Below, one piece after another: positions 19,077 through 27,480 of a stretch of DNA of 64,000 nt. A model generated the notes under the pieces. That model searched no databases and was not told where the DNA came from. It saw only the letters and a list, made by a program, of their open reading frames with translations. The DNA comes from Microbacterium maritypicum (lineage in GTDB: Bacteria; Actinomycetota; Actinomycetes; Actinomycetales; Microbacteriaceae): the NCBI RefSeq assembly GCF_008868125.1, contig NZ_WAAQ01000001.1, forward strand, positions 558,001 to 622,000, written 5' to 3'. The translations under genes and the position numbers were made by a program. How positions within the stretch are numbered: the stretch's first letter is position 1; every line of letters starts with the position of its first letter.

Positions 19077-19082
19077 TAGGGT
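19077..19082 (+). promoter_or_regulatory. -10 of a leaderless promoter (DUF402 gene)
   Basis: TAGGGT ends six bases before the ATG. Together with the menF hexamer it forms a compact divergent promoter pair 32 bases apart. Confidence 0.6.
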
Positions 19083-19088
19083 GAGCGG

Positions 19089-19652
19089 ATGAGCGATGCA
19101 CGCCCCGCACCCGGCACGGAGATGGTCTTCCAATGGCGCAAGTGGGACGGATCACCGCACTGGCGGCACGAGTGCGTCTACCTCGGCGCCGACGAGTGGG
19201 GCGACTGGATAGGGCAGCCCGTCGGATGGCACAGCGTGCGCCCCGGCGCCGAGTTCCATGCCGGGGGTCCGAACGTCACCCTGGTTCCCCCGAGCGGTGA
19301 CCACGCGCTGACCGTCAACCGCCGCCATCGCCGGGGGATGCGCATCTACATCGACCTGGGGTGGGACATCCATTGGTCCGATGATCCGCTGCTGGCGACC
19401 GGGATCGACATGGACCTCGATGTGGTGCGCGTCGAGGGTGCACGAGGGACCTGGGTCGACGATCGCGACGAGTGGGCCGAGCACAGTGCGCGCTACGGCT
19501 ACCCGGCCGACGTCATGGCGCACCTCGAGGGCCTCGCGCTCGACCTCGAGGAGCGGGTGCGCGCGCAGATGGCTCCGTTCGACGACGCCACCGCCGATCC
19601 CTGGCTCGACCGCCTCGAAGCCCTGGGCCTCGCGCCTAGACTGAACTCGTGA
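19089..19652 (+). CDS. DUF402 domain protein (FomD-like fold)
   Basis: A 187-residue cytoplasmic protein. The centre carries the DUF402 pattern: RRGMRIYIDLGWDIHW, LDVVRVEG, then a DEWAEH acidic helix followed by YGYPADVM. Characterised relatives (FomD, YgaC/YtlP types) hydrolyse nucleoside di- or triphosphate-type substrates using the acidic cluster, but this one's substrate is unknown. Its last codon overlaps the menG start (GTGA), coupling the two. Confidence 0.82.
   Translation: MSDARPAPGTEMVFQWRKWDGSPHWRHECVYLGADEWGDWIGQPVGWHSVRPGAEFHAGGPNVTLVPPSGDHALTVNRRHRRGMRIYIDLGWDIHWSDDPLLATGIDMDLDVVRVEGARGTWVDDRDEWAEHSARYGYPADVMAHLEGLALDLEERVRAQMAPFDDATADPWLDRLEALGLAPRLNS
19637..19642 (+). promoter_or_regulatory. 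-10 of an internal leaderless promoter (menG)
   Basis: TAGACT inside the end of the DUF402 gene ends six bases before the menG GTG. menG may thus be expressed both by coupling and from its own leaderless transcript. Confidence 0.55.
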
Positions 19653-20368
19653 CCTCGAACGAGAAGAACCGCGCCGATCTCGGCAAGGACCCCGCCCGCG
19701 TCAGCGGCATGTTCGACCAGGTCGCCGCAGGGTATGACCGCACCAACACGGCGATGACGTTCGGCAACGACGTCCTGTGGCGCGCGGCGACCACCCGGGC
19801 GGTCGCTCCGAAGCCGGGGGAGCGGATCCTCGACCTCGGCGCGGGCACGGCGTCATCGTCGGCCTCCCTCGCACGCAGCGGGGCCGAGGTGGTCGCGGCC
19901 GACTTCTCCCCGGGCATGCTCGCGGAGGGCGAGCGTCGACACGGCGCGATGCGCAACCTGTCGTTCGTGCAGGCCGATGCCACCGATCTGCCGTTCCCCG
20001 ACGCGACTTTCGACGCGGTCACCATGTCGTACGCGCTGCGCAACGTCAACGACCCGAAGAAGGCCCTGAGTGAGCTCTACCGCGTGACCAAGCCGGGGGG
20101 CAGGCTCGTCATCAACGAGTTCTCGACCCCGCCGGGCAAGCTCTTCCGCGGGGCGTACCGCTTCTACAACGCCCAGGTGCTGCCGCGGGTGGCTCGCGTC
20201 GCCGGCACCAACGGCGACGCCTACGACTATCTGAACGAGTCGATCATTCAATGGCCTGACCAGAAGCGACTCTCCGCCTGGATCCGCGAGGCGGGCTGGG
20301 CCGAGGTCGCCTATCGCAACCTCACCTTCGGCATCGTGGCCCTGCACAGAGCGCGCAAGCCGGAGTGA
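19649..20368 (+). CDS. menG: demethylmenaquinone methyltransferase
   Basis: A 239-residue class I methyltransferase (UbiE/MenG family) that performs the last step of menaquinone synthesis. The SAM-binding motif LDLGAGTASS is at 61-70, the family block MFDQVAAGYDRTN at 21-33, and DAVTMSYALRNVND near 120. Length and motifs are standard. Neighbours menD, menF and the polyprenyl synthase complete a menaquinone cluster. Confidence 0.94.
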   Translation: MTSNEKNRADLGKDPARVSGMFDQVAAGYDRTNTAMTFGNDVLWRAATTRAVAPKPGERILDLGAGTASSSASLARSGAEVVAADFSPGMLAEGERRHGAMRNLSFVQADATDLPFPDATFDAVTMSYALRNVNDPKKALSELYRVTKPGGRLVINEFSTPPGKLFRGAYRFYNAQVLPRVARVAGTNGDAYDYLNESIIQWPDQKRLSAWIREAGWAEVAYRNLTFGIVALHRARKPE

Positions 20369-20402
20369 ACCTTCCGGGCGAAACCGTGACATCCGACGAA
20401 GG

Positions 20403-20408
20403 TAGGCT
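20403..20408 (+). promoter_or_regulatory. -10 of a leaderless promoter (polyprenyl synthase)
   Basis: TAGGCT ends six bases before the GTG start. The upstream spacer has no good -35. Confidence 0.6.
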
Positions 20409-20414
20409 GGGAAC

Positions 20415-21476
20415 GTGACTTCGAGCCCCATCGCCCCGGGTTCGCGACTGGCGAGCCGTCTCGGCTTCAGCGATCGCGTCTTCATCGGTCCTGCCGCCCG
20501 ACGTGTCGCGCGCGCCATCGAAGACGGGCTGGAGCTCGTCGAGACCGGACTGGCAGACGACGTCCGCGTCGCCGATCCACTGGCCGACGCCGCCAGCCGC
20601 TACCTGTACGAGGCCGGCGGCAAGCGCATCCGTCCGGTGCTCACGCTCCTCGCCGCACAGCTCGGCGACGGGAACACCCCCGAGGTCATCGACGTGGCCA
20701 AGGCGCTCGAGATCACGCACCTCGGCTCGCTGTACCACGACGACGTCATGGACGGAGCCGACCGCCGCCGCGGAGTACCCGCCGCCCACGCCGTGTGGGG
20801 CAACAACATCGCGATCCTCACGGGCGACATCCTGTTCTCCCGCGCCAGCCAGCTGATGTCCCGGCTGGGCGAACGCGCCATCCGGCTCCAGGCCGACACC
20901 TTCGAGCGACTCGTACTCGGTCAGATGCATGAGACCCTGGGCCCGCAAGAGGGCGACGACCCCATCGAGTTCTACATCCAGGTGCTCGCCGACAAGACGG
21001 GTTCCCTGATCGCCGCGGCCACGCAGGGCGGCGTGATCTTCTCCAACGCCCCCTCGGAGTACGAAGAGCCGGTGCGCGTGTACGGCGAGAAGATCGGCGT
21101 CGCGTTCCAGCTTCTCGACGACGTGATCGACCTCTCGGCGAAGCCGGAGGAGACGGGCAAGGTGCCGGGGACCGACCTGCGTGCGGGCGTTCCGACCATG
21201 CCCTACCTGCTGCTCAAGGCCGAGGGAGACGCGGACGCCATCGACCTCGCAGCCCGCATCGACGAGGGTGTGGCCCTCATCGCCGACGGTGCCGACCCCG
21301 CCATCCTCGACGGGCCGCTGGACGCGCTGCGCGACCACCCGGTGACGCAGAAGACCCTCGAGCTCGCGCATGCGTGGACCCGGGATGCCGTCGACGCTCT
21401 CCAGCTGCTCCCTCGCGGCACTGTGCGCGAGGCGCTGACCCGATTCGCTGAGACCCTCGCCGAACGCTCCAGCTGA
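20415..21476 (+). CDS. long-chain polyprenyl diphosphate synthase
   Basis: A 353-residue trans-isoprenyl diphosphate synthase, expected to build the menaquinone side chain. First aspartate-rich motif DDVMD is at 109-113, followed by GADRRRG; the second, LLDDVIDLS, is near 233-241. The block AGGKRIRPVL near 67-76 is the substrate-binding region. Product chain length cannot be read directly. Position after menG supports a menaquinone role over cell-wall lipid synthesis. Confidence 0.92.
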   Translation: MTSSPIAPGSRLASRLGFSDRVFIGPAARRVARAIEDGLELVETGLADDVRVADPLADAASRYLYEAGGKRIRPVLTLLAAQLGDGNTPEVIDVAKALEITHLGSLYHDDVMDGADRRRGVPAAHAVWGNNIAILTGDILFSRASQLMSRLGERAIRLQADTFERLVLGQMHETLGPQEGDDPIEFYIQVLADKTGSLIAAATQGGVIFSNAPSEYEEPVRVYGEKIGVAFQLLDDVIDLSAKPEETGKVPGTDLRAGVPTMPYLLLKAEGDADAIDLAARIDEGVALIADGADPAILDGPLDALRDHPVTQKTLELAHAWTRDAVDALQLLPRGTVREALTRFAETLAERSS

Positions 21477-21540
21477 CTCTGTGCGGGCGGCCCGTCAGGG
21501 TTGCGCGCCGGCTCTGCGACGGCATACGAAAGGACCTCCC

Positions 21541-22914
21541 ATGACCAAGCTCAGACTGGCCATCGTCGGTGCGGGCCCCGCCGGCATCTATGCGGCGGAC
21601 ATCCTGCTGAAGGCGGAGCGCAAGTTCGACGTCTCGATCGACCTCTTCGAGCAGCTCCCTGCACCGTACGGGCTGGTACGCTACGGTGTCGCGCCCGACC
21701 ACCCGCGCATCAAGGGCATCGTAAACGCCCTCCGCGACGTGCTCGACCGTGGTGACATCCGCCTGTTCGGCAACGTCCGCTTCGGCGAGGACATCACTCT
21801 CGACGACCTCAAGAAGCACTACAACGCGGTGATCTTCGCGACCGGGGCCATCCGCGACACGTCGCTGGACATCCCCGGCATCGATGCGGTCGCCTCGTAC
21901 GGCGCTGCGGACTACGTCAGCTGGTTCGACGGCCACCCCGATGTTCCGCGTGAATGGCCGCTGGATGCCGCCTCGGTCGGCGTGCTCGGCAACGGCAACG
22001 TGGCCCTCGATGTCGCCCGCATGCTGGCCAAGCACGCGGAGGACCTGCTCGTCACCGAGGTGCCGGCCAACGTCTACGAGGGCCTCAATGCCAGCCAGGT
22101 CACCGACGTGCACGTCTTCGGGCGTCGCGGACCGGCGCAGGTCAAGTTCACGCCGCTCGAGCTGCGCGAGCTCGGCGAACTGCGCGATGTCGACATGGTC
22201 GTCTACGACGAGGACTTCGACTACGACGACGCCGCGAAGGACGCCGTCGCCAGCAACAAGCAGGTGATGGTCATCGACCGCATCCTGCAGTCCTGGCGCA
22301 AGCGCGATTCGGTCAACAACGCCGGAGGCACCGCGTCGCGACGCCTGCACCTGCACTTCTGGGCGAAGCCGGTCGAGGTCCGCAAGGACGACAACGGTCG
22401 CGTCGCGGCCCTCGTGTACGAGCGCACCCGGCCCGACGGCCAGGGTGGCGCGGTCGGCACGGGAGAGCTGCGCGAGGTGCCCCTCCAGGCGCTGTACCGT
22501 GCCATCGGCTACTTCGGCTCGCCCCTTCCCGGGGTTCCCTTCGACAAGAAGCACGGTGTCATCCCGAACCGGGAGGGTCAGGTGCTCGCCAAGGACTCGA
22601 ACGAACGCGTGCCCGGCATCTACGCGACCGGATGGATCAAGCGCGGCCCCGTGGGGCTGATCGGGCACACCAAGTCCGACGCGATGGAGACCGTGCGGCA
22701 CATCATCAACGACCAGAGCGCGTGGTGGCACCCGGAGGACCCCTCGGAGGAGTCCATCGTCGAGCTCCTTCAGGAGCGCGGCGTGCGCTGGACCGACCTG
22801 GACGGGTGGCACCGGCTCGACGAGCACGAGATCGCCCTCGGTGCTCCGGCGGAGCGCGCCAGGGTCAAGGTCGTCCCGCGTGACGAGATGGTCCGGGTCT
22901 CACGCGGCGAGTAG
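21541..22914 (+). CDS. fprA: ferredoxin/flavodoxin--NADP+ reductase, FprA type
   Basis: A 457-residue adrenodoxin-reductase-like flavoenzyme passing electrons between NADPH and ferredoxin. The FAD motif GAGPAGIYAA is at 10-19, FEQLPAPYGLVRYGVAPDH follows near 44-62, the NADP fold GNGNVALDVAR near 156-166, and the C-terminal GWIKRGPVGLIGHTK block near 362-376. ATG is preceded by AAAGGA. Typical FprA length and typical location beside quinone genes in actinobacteria. Confidence 0.93.
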   Translation: MTKLRLAIVGAGPAGIYAADILLKAERKFDVSIDLFEQLPAPYGLVRYGVAPDHPRIKGIVNALRDVLDRGDIRLFGNVRFGEDITLDDLKKHYNAVIFATGAIRDTSLDIPGIDAVASYGAADYVSWFDGHPDVPREWPLDAASVGVLGNGNVALDVARMLAKHAEDLLVTEVPANVYEGLNASQVTDVHVFGRRGPAQVKFTPLELRELGELRDVDMVVYDEDFDYDDAAKDAVASNKQVMVIDRILQSWRKRDSVNNAGGTASRRLHLHFWAKPVEVRKDDNGRVAALVYERTRPDGQGGAVGTGELREVPLQALYRAIGYFGSPLPGVPFDKKHGVIPNREGQVLAKDSNERVPGIYATGWIKRGPVGLIGHTKSDAMETVRHIINDQSAWWHPEDPSEESIVELLQERGVRWTDLDGWHRLDEHEIALGAPAERARVKVVPRDEMVRVSRGE

Positions 22915-22985
22915 AGCCGTCACGGTCGGGCCTCCCGCACCCGGTCGCGCGCTCGGCTAGCCTGGCGACGACGGGGGAGGAACGC

Positions 22986-23993
22986 ATGACCGAGTGGATC
23001 CCGGATGTTCTCGGTGACGAGTTCGAGCAGCTGACGCTCGATCTCGGCACGGATGACCAGGGGCCTGTCGTTGCGACCCTCGTGCGTGCGCTGCCGAGGA
23101 GGCCGAGCCTGTGGGCGCGGGCGAGCGGCCGCCGACCGCTTCTCGACGGGGTCGATGTGCTGTACGTGCATGGCTGGTCCGACTACTTCTTCCAGAAGCG
23201 GCTGGCCCGGTTCTGGACTTCGCGTGGCGCCCGCTTCTTCGCTCTCGACCTGCGCAAGTACGGTCGCAGCCTGCGCGACGGCCAGACTCCCGGCTACGTC
23301 GCCGACCTCGCCATCTACGACGAGGACATCGGAGCTGCGCTGGAGGCGATGGGCCGCGGGGAGGGGGGCGCCGAGTCCGCCCGTCGACTCCTACTGCTCG
23401 GGCACTCCACCGGAGGTCTGACGCTGAGTCTGTGGGCCTCCCGCCATCCGGGCTCCGCCGACGCGGTGATCCTCAACAGCCCGTGGCTGGAGTTCCAGTT
23501 CGCGCCGGCCCGCGCGGCGATCGCGCCGATGGTCGAGTTGCAGGCGAGGCTGCGACCGATGGAGGCCGCGCCGCAGGTCGACCTCGGCTTCTACACCCGC
23601 GCGCAGCAGGAGGTCGCCGACCCGGACGATCCGATGGATGTGAACCCGGTATGGCGGCCCGCGCAGACCATGGCGGTGTACGCGGGCTGGCTGCACGCCA
23701 TCCTCTCCGGCCACAAGGCGGTGGCGTCGGGTCTGTCGATCACGGCGCCGGTATGCGTGCTGCTGTCGGCACGATTCGTGCCGCCGACCCGGTGGTCGGA
23801 CGACCTCACGTCGGCCGACTCGGTGCTCGTGGTCGACGACATCGCCCGCGCAGCGCTCCGGCTCGGTCCCAGCGTCACCGTGGAGCGCATCGACGGCGCG
23901 CTGCACGACGTCTTCCTCTCCCGGCACGAGGCGCGCGAAGACGCCTACCGGCGGTTGGACCGATGGGTGACCGGATGGCGCGCAGCGCAGTGA
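22986..23993 (+). CDS. alpha/beta hydrolase (serine aminopeptidase S33-like / lysophospholipase-like)
   Basis: A 335-residue hydrolase. The nucleophile elbow GHSTGG gives Ser141, the oxyanion region is YVHGWSDYF near 60-68, and a DLRKYGRS motif near 88-95 is shared with monoacylglycerol-lipase-like proteins. The C-terminal GALHDVFLSRHEAR segment provides the catalytic histidine. No signal peptide. TAGCCT 22 bases upstream and a GGGGGAGG Shine-Dalgarno give a short normal leader. Substrate unknown. Convergent with the GntR gene with a 4-base gap. Confidence 0.85.
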   Translation: MTEWIPDVLGDEFEQLTLDLGTDDQGPVVATLVRALPRRPSLWARASGRRPLLDGVDVLYVHGWSDYFFQKRLARFWTSRGARFFALDLRKYGRSLRDGQTPGYVADLAIYDEDIGAALEAMGRGEGGAESARRLLLLGHSTGGLTLSLWASRHPGSADAVILNSPWLEFQFAPARAAIAPMVELQARLRPMEAAPQVDLGFYTRAQQEVADPDDPMDVNPVWRPAQTMAVYAGWLHAILSGHKAVASGLSITAPVCVLLSARFVPPTRWSDDLTSADSVLVVDDIARAALRLGPSVTVERIDGALHDVFLSRHEAREDAYRRLDRWVTGWRAAQ

Positions 23994-23997
23994 GCTC

Positions 23998-24630
23998 TCA
24001 CAGGTAGTACATCTCCCTGACGAGGCGCTCGGCGCCGTCGCCGTCGCCGCTGCGCACGGCGTCGCCGAAGTCGACGTAGATCTGCGCCATCCGTGCGCGA
24101 TCGGACGGCGGGACCACCCAGTCGCGGAGGTTGCGGAACAGGACCATGCTCGCGTCGTCGATCAGCGTGCGATGCTGCGCGTTGCCGCTGTGCTCGCCGA
24201 GGTAGGAGAACACCGCCCATCGGGCGTTCGAGGTGCCGACACCGTCTTCCAGAGCTGCGCGCATGGCGTTGACCAGCGCGAGCACATGCTCGCGTTGAGC
24301 GGCCGTGATCTGCGGCACCGCCAGTCGCGCGGCGATTCCTGCCTGGTAGCCGGCGAACACGAGCGATTGGGCGATGGTCTCCGGCGTCACCGCCGTGACC
24401 TCCGTGTACCGGCTCGGGTACATCGTGACCATTCCCAGCCGTTCCAACCGCTGGAGCGCCTCGCGTACCGGTGTCCGTGACACGTGCAGTTCTTCCGCGA
24501 CATCGACATCGCGGATGCGCTCACCCGCGGCAAGCGTGCCGTCGATGATCTGCCTGCCGATGTGGTGGAAGACCTCTTCGGCCAAGAGCTGCTTGCTCTC
24601 GCCGACGTTCGTCGATCCGATATTCCCCAT
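23998..24630 (-). CDS. GntR-family transcriptional regulator, FCD domain
   Basis: A 210-residue regulator. The winged helix occupies about residues 13-75 with VSRTPVREALQRLERLGMV as the recognition region; the rest is an all-helical FCD effector domain. FCD regulators respond to small organic acids or sugars. The ATG was chosen for its position just before the winged helix. No adjacent catabolic operon shows its target; the upstream 450 bases are gene-free. Confidence 0.86.
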   Translation of the reverse strand: MGNIGSTNVGESKQLLAEEVFHHIGRQIIDGTLAAGERIRDVDVAEELHVSRTPVREALQRLERLGMVTMYPSRYTEVTAVTPETIAQSLVFAGYQAGIAARLAVPQITAAQREHVLALVNAMRAALEDGVGTSNARWAVFSYLGEHSGNAQHRTLIDDASMVLFRNLRDWVVPPSDRARMAQIYVDFGDAVRSGDGDGAERLVREMYYL

Positions 24631-25032
24631 GGATCCGCCCCCAGTTGCCCTTCTGATCCCGAGCGCCCCATGATTCGCCCGGGAGGGCAACTACATCATG
24701 AAGTCGCGTCGGATGCCAATATCCCCCACCTGAGTCGGCAGTCCGCGTGGGGGCGCGCATCGTGGCTCAGGTGGGCTCGTCGTGCCCGTGTTCTTCGTAC
24801 TCGTGGGTTCCGTGGCCGGCGGATGCTGGGCATCCGCCGGCCACCGAAGACGCGAGCGCATGGAACTGCCGCGGCCTCGTCCCCACGAGGGCAAGCTCGC
24901 AATCCCGAAATCGCGTAGCCCTACGACGGCAGTGCGTCACGCGGCGTTCGCGTCATCGGTCGCATCGAGTCGACCGCTTCCAGTCTTGGGTACCTAAACC
25001 CATATATCAGTATGCAATCCAACAATGACGAG
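24631..25032. other. gene-free interval between GntR gene and yajQ terminator
   Basis: No coding region can be supported here. It holds a perfect 15-base stem-loop (listed separately) and a short A/T-rich patch (about 24996-25022, including CATATATCAG) that could be the GntR promoter region. The interval is less GC-biased than the flanking genes at its yajQ end. Confidence 0.6.
24812..24844. repeat. perfect 15-base inverted repeat, 3-base loop
   Basis: GTGGCCGGCGGATGC and GCATCCGCCGGCCAC flank TGG. The stem is perfect and very stable but is not followed by a T-run on either strand, so it is not a classic terminator. It could be a factor-dependent terminator, an RNA-stability element or a remnant. 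Confidence 0.8.
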
Positions 25033-25067
25033 AGAGGGGGCCGAGTGCGCTGCACTCGACCCCCTCT
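25033..25067 (-). terminator. hairpin terminator after yajQ
   Basis: A 16-base stem with one mismatch (AGAGGGGG.CGAGTGC paired with GCACTCG.CCCCCTCT) and a 3-base loop lies 20 bases past the yajQ stop. The downstream run on the minus strand is TCTCTCG, so it is only moderately U-rich. Confidence 0.7.
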
Positions 25068-25086
25068 TTCGATGTGTCCCGGTGGG

Positions 25087-25575
25087 TTACCGGTAGTTGA
25101 TGAACTGCAGGTCCAGGTCGAGGTCGGCGCCCTTGAGCAGCGCGATGACCGACTGCAGGTCGTCGCGGCTCTTGGACTGCACACGCAGCTCGTCGCCCTG
25201 GATCTGGCTCTTCACGCCCTTGGGGCCCTCGTCGCGGATGATCTTGTTGATCTTCTTCGCGTTCTCCGAGGAGATGCCGTCCTTGAGCGTCGAGACGATG
25301 CGGAACTCCTTGCCGCTGGCGAACGGGTCGCCCGACTCGAGGCTCTTCAGCGAGATGCCACGCTTGATAAGCTTGGACTGGAACACGTCGAGCACGGCCT
25401 TGGCCCGCTCCTCGGTGTTCGCGATGATGAGGATGCTCTCGCCGCTCCAGGCGATCGACGCACCCGTGCCCTTGAAGTCGTAGCGCTGCTCGATCTCCTT
25501 GCGGGCCTGGTTCAGGGCGTTCTCCGCCTCCTGGTGGTCGACCTTCGAGACGATGTCAAATGAGCTGTCAGCCAT
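25087..25575 (-). CDS. yajQ: YajQ-family nucleotide-binding protein
   Basis: A 162-residue protein matching YajQ from end to end: [17 protein letters not shown] at the start, RYDFKGT near 31-37, and the C-terminal [12 protein letters not shown]. YajQ proteins bind cyclic di-GMP or nucleic acids in several bacteria; which applies here is unknown. A -10 placed six bases before the ATG indicates a leaderless transcript of its own, ended by the hairpin downstream. Confidence 0.93.
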   Translation of the reverse strand: MADSSFDIVSKVDHQEAENALNQARKEIEQRYDFKGTGASIAWSGESILIIANTEERAKAVLDVFQSKLIKRGISLKSLESGDPFASGKEFRIVSTLKDGISSENAKKINKIIRDEGPKGVKSQIQGDELRVQSKSRDDLQSVIALLKGADLDLDLQFINYR

Positions 25576-25581
25576 GGTTTC

Positions 25582-25587
25582 ATCCTA
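25582..25587 (-). promoter_or_regulatory. -10 of a leaderless promoter (yajQ)
   Basis: TAGGAT on the minus strand ends six bases before the yajQ ATG. Confidence 0.6.
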
Positions 25588-25588
25588 C

Positions 25589-26020
25589 TCAGGGGCTCAG
25601 GGCGTACACGTTGTCGGAGATCCGGGTGGCTCCGTCCGGCGTGGGGTAGTCGTCGGGGACCAGCACGAAGTGACCGGCGGGGCCGCTCATCTCCACGGGG
25701 CCGCGTTCGCCGCCACACGCCATGATTCCCGCCGTCTCGTCCCGGTAGGCGAGCACGCAGATCGTTCCCTGGTCGACCCCGCGCAGCACCCACAGCGAGC
25801 TGCCGGAATGCTCACCGACGAACCGCGCAGATGAGAGCTCGGCGACGTCGCCGGAGTCCTGCTCGATGAACGCGTCCGGCAACGCGTCCGCGGGTTCGAC
25901 ATCGCGCTCCAGCACCGCGTAGCCCGTGGTGAACGCGGTGCACCCGCTCAGCGCGGCCGCCGACAGCGCCAGCACGAGACCTGTCGTCATCCGGGCGATG
26001 CGGTGCGAGCCGTGAGCCAT
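25589..26020 (-). CDS. hypothetical lipoprotein
   Basis: A 143-residue protein with a signal peptide ending in the lipobox LSGC (24-27). The mature part of about 116 residues contains two further cysteines (in TICVLAY and MACGGE) that could form a disulfide. No family recognised. Placed upstream of yajQ on the same strand but each gene has its own -10. Confidence 0.72.
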   Translation of the reverse strand: MAHGSHRIARMTTGLVLALSAAALSGCTAFTTGYAVLERDVEPADALPDAFIEQDSGDVAELSSARFVGEHSGSSLWVLRGVDQGTICVLAYRDETAGIMACGGERGPVEMSGPAGHFVLVPDDYPTPDGATRISDNVYALSP

Positions 26021-26026
26021 TCCAGC

Positions 26027-26032
26027 AGTCTA
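26027..26032 (-). promoter_or_regulatory. -10 of a leaderless promoter (lipoprotein gene)
   Basis: TAGACT on the minus strand ends six bases before the ATG. Confidence 0.6.
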
Positions 26033-26054
26033 CGGGTCTCGTTTCCCCGCCTCA

Positions 26055-26070
26055 TGGAAGCGTTTTCACA
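26055..26070 (+). promoter_or_regulatory. upstream LacI-type operator candidate
   Basis: TGGAAGCGTTTTCACA resembles the AANCGNTT core of LacI/CcpA-family sites. It lies about 90 bases upstream of the second operator. Confidence 0.5.
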
Positions 26071-26122
26071 TCCCAGCAGCGCTCCGTTCTCTATCACGGG
26101 TTGATATCAACGCCTTCTCTCA

Positions 26123-26152
26123 TTGCAAACGCCGCTGATTTCGATGCATACT
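26123..26152 (+). promoter_or_regulatory. malE promoter candidate
   Basis: TTGCAA and CATACT (26147-26152) are separated by 18 bases. Transcription would start close to the palindromic operator that follows. Confidence 0.45.
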
Positions 26153-26166
26153 GTAAGCGCTTGCAG
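26152..26166 (+). promoter_or_regulatory. LacI-type operator at the malE promoter
   Basis: TGTAAGCGCTTGCAG contains the perfect AAGCGCTT palindrome with matching flanks, the usual core of LacI-family sugar repressor sites. It covers the predicted transcription start, so binding would repress the operon. No LacI gene lies in the window. Confidence 0.72.
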
Positions 26167-26204
26167 TCCTTGCAGGTGATCAGCACTGAGAGAGGCACAC
26201 ACCA

Positions 26205-27413
26205 ATGAAGGTGAACAAGAGGGGCATCGTCGCCGCGGGCGCGATCGCCATCGTTTCGACTCTGACGCTTGCCGGCTGCTCCACGGGGACCAGCAGCGAC
26301 GACACCTCCGGCTCCGACGACAGCGGGAAGCTGGTCGTGTGGGTCGACGCCGAGCGCGTCGACGCACTGCAGGGCGCTGCAGACGCCTACCAGGAGAAGA
26401 CCGGCGTCAAGGTCGAGCTCACGGGCAAGTCGGTCGACGACATGAAGGACGACTTCATCCAGCAGGTTCCGACCGGCAAGGGCCCCGACATCGTCATGGG
26501 CGCGCACGACTGGCTGGGCGAGCTCTCCACGAACGGCGTCGTCGCACCCATCGAGCTCGGCGACAGCTCCGAGGACTACCTCCCGGTCGCGCTGCAGGCC
26601 GCCACGTACGACGGCACCGTCTACATGCTCCCGTACGCCGTCGAGAACATCGCGGTGCTGCGCAACGCCGACCTGGTTCCGGCCGCCGCGACCAGCTTCG
26701 ACGACATGCTCTCGAAGGGCACCTTCGTCGTCGAGCAGGGTACCGAGGGCAACCCGTACCACCTCTACCCGTTCCAGACGGCGTTCGGCGCCCCGGTGTT
26801 CGGCACCGACGACACGGGCAGCTACGACTCCACCGACCTCCAGCTCGGCAGCGAGGGCGGCTTCGCGTTCGCGGACTGGCTGGGCGCACAGGGCGCTGCG
26901 GGTGTTCTGAACACCGACGTCGACGGCGAGATCGCCAAGCAGCAGTTCCTCGACGGCACCGCGGCCTTCTGGCTCACCGGTCCGTGGAACGTGGGCGCGG
27001 CAACCGACGCGGGCATCAACGTCGCGATCGACCCGATCCCGAGCCCGACCGGTGAGACCGCTTCGCCGTTCGCCGGCGTGAAGGGCTTCTTCGTGAGCTC
27101 GGAGTCGAAGAACAAGGTCGCCGCGAACGACTTCCTCGTCAACTACATCGGCACCGAAGATGTGCAGCTCGACCTGTTCAAGGCCGGCAACATCCTCCCC
27201 GCCCTGACCGCAGCCGCCGACACCGCGGCCGCCGACCCGATCATCGCCGGCTTCCAGGCCGTCGGCGCCGACGCGGTGCCGATGCCCGCGATCCCGGCCA
27301 TGGGCGCGGTCTGGGAGTTCTGGGGCGTGGCCGAGGCCGCGATCATCAACGGCGAAGACCCGGCGACGACGTGGCAGAAGCTCGTCGACGACGTGACCGC
27401 CGCGATCAAGTAA
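26205..27413 (+). CDS. malE: maltose/maltodextrin ABC transporter substrate-binding lipoprotein
   Basis: A 402-residue family 1 solute-binding protein. The lipobox LAGC ends at Cys25. The stretches GPDIVMGAHDWLGELSTNGV and FWLTGPWNVG are typical of MalE and MdxE, as is the C-terminal MPAIPAMGAVWEFWG. It is the first and probably most strongly expressed gene of malEFG. A GAGAGAGG lies upstream of the ATG. Substrate class (maltose/maltodextrin) is inferred from MalF/MalG features and could be another alpha-glucan. Confidence 0.88.
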   Translation: MKVNKRGIVAAGAIAIVSTLTLAGCSTGTSSDDTSGSDDSGKLVVWVDAERVDALQGAADAYQEKTGVKVELTGKSVDDMKDDFIQQVPTGKGPDIVMGAHDWLGELSTNGVVAPIELGDSSEDYLPVALQAATYDGTVYMLPYAVENIAVLRNADLVPAAATSFDDMLSKGTFVVEQGTEGNPYHLYPFQTAFGAPVFGTDDTGSYDSTDLQLGSEGGFAFADWLGAQGAAGVLNTDVDGEIAKQQFLDGTAAFWLTGPWNVGAATDAGINVAIDPIPSPTGETASPFAGVKGFFVSSESKNKVAANDFLVNYIGTEDVQLDLFKAGNILPALTAAADTAAADPIIAGFQAVGADAVPMPAIPAMGAVWEFWGVAEAAIINGEDPATTWQKLVDDVTAAIK

Positions 27414-27430
27414 CAGCCAGAACACGGACT

Positions 27431-27462
27431 CTGCCGGGGTGGGCCTTCGCCCGCCCCGGCAG
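27431..27462 (+). other. intercistronic hairpin between malE and malF
   Basis: A 14-base stem (CTGCCGGGGTGGGC with GCCCGCCCCGGCAG, one G-T pair) and CTTC loop. No T-run. Such hairpins commonly protect the upstream binding-protein message and lower permease expression. Confidence 0.75.
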
Positions 27463-27480
27463 GATCATGACGAGGATGAC

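Noticed and set aside
20431..21476. Minus-strand frames opposite the polyprenyl synthase and fprA
   Set aside because: Antisense shadows with no start signals; enzymes on the plus strand carry all catalytic motifs.
24692..25028. Short frames between the GntR gene and yajQ
   Set aside because: Several overlapping short frames on both strands with no ribosome-binding sites and Arg/Pro-rich products; none is favoured.
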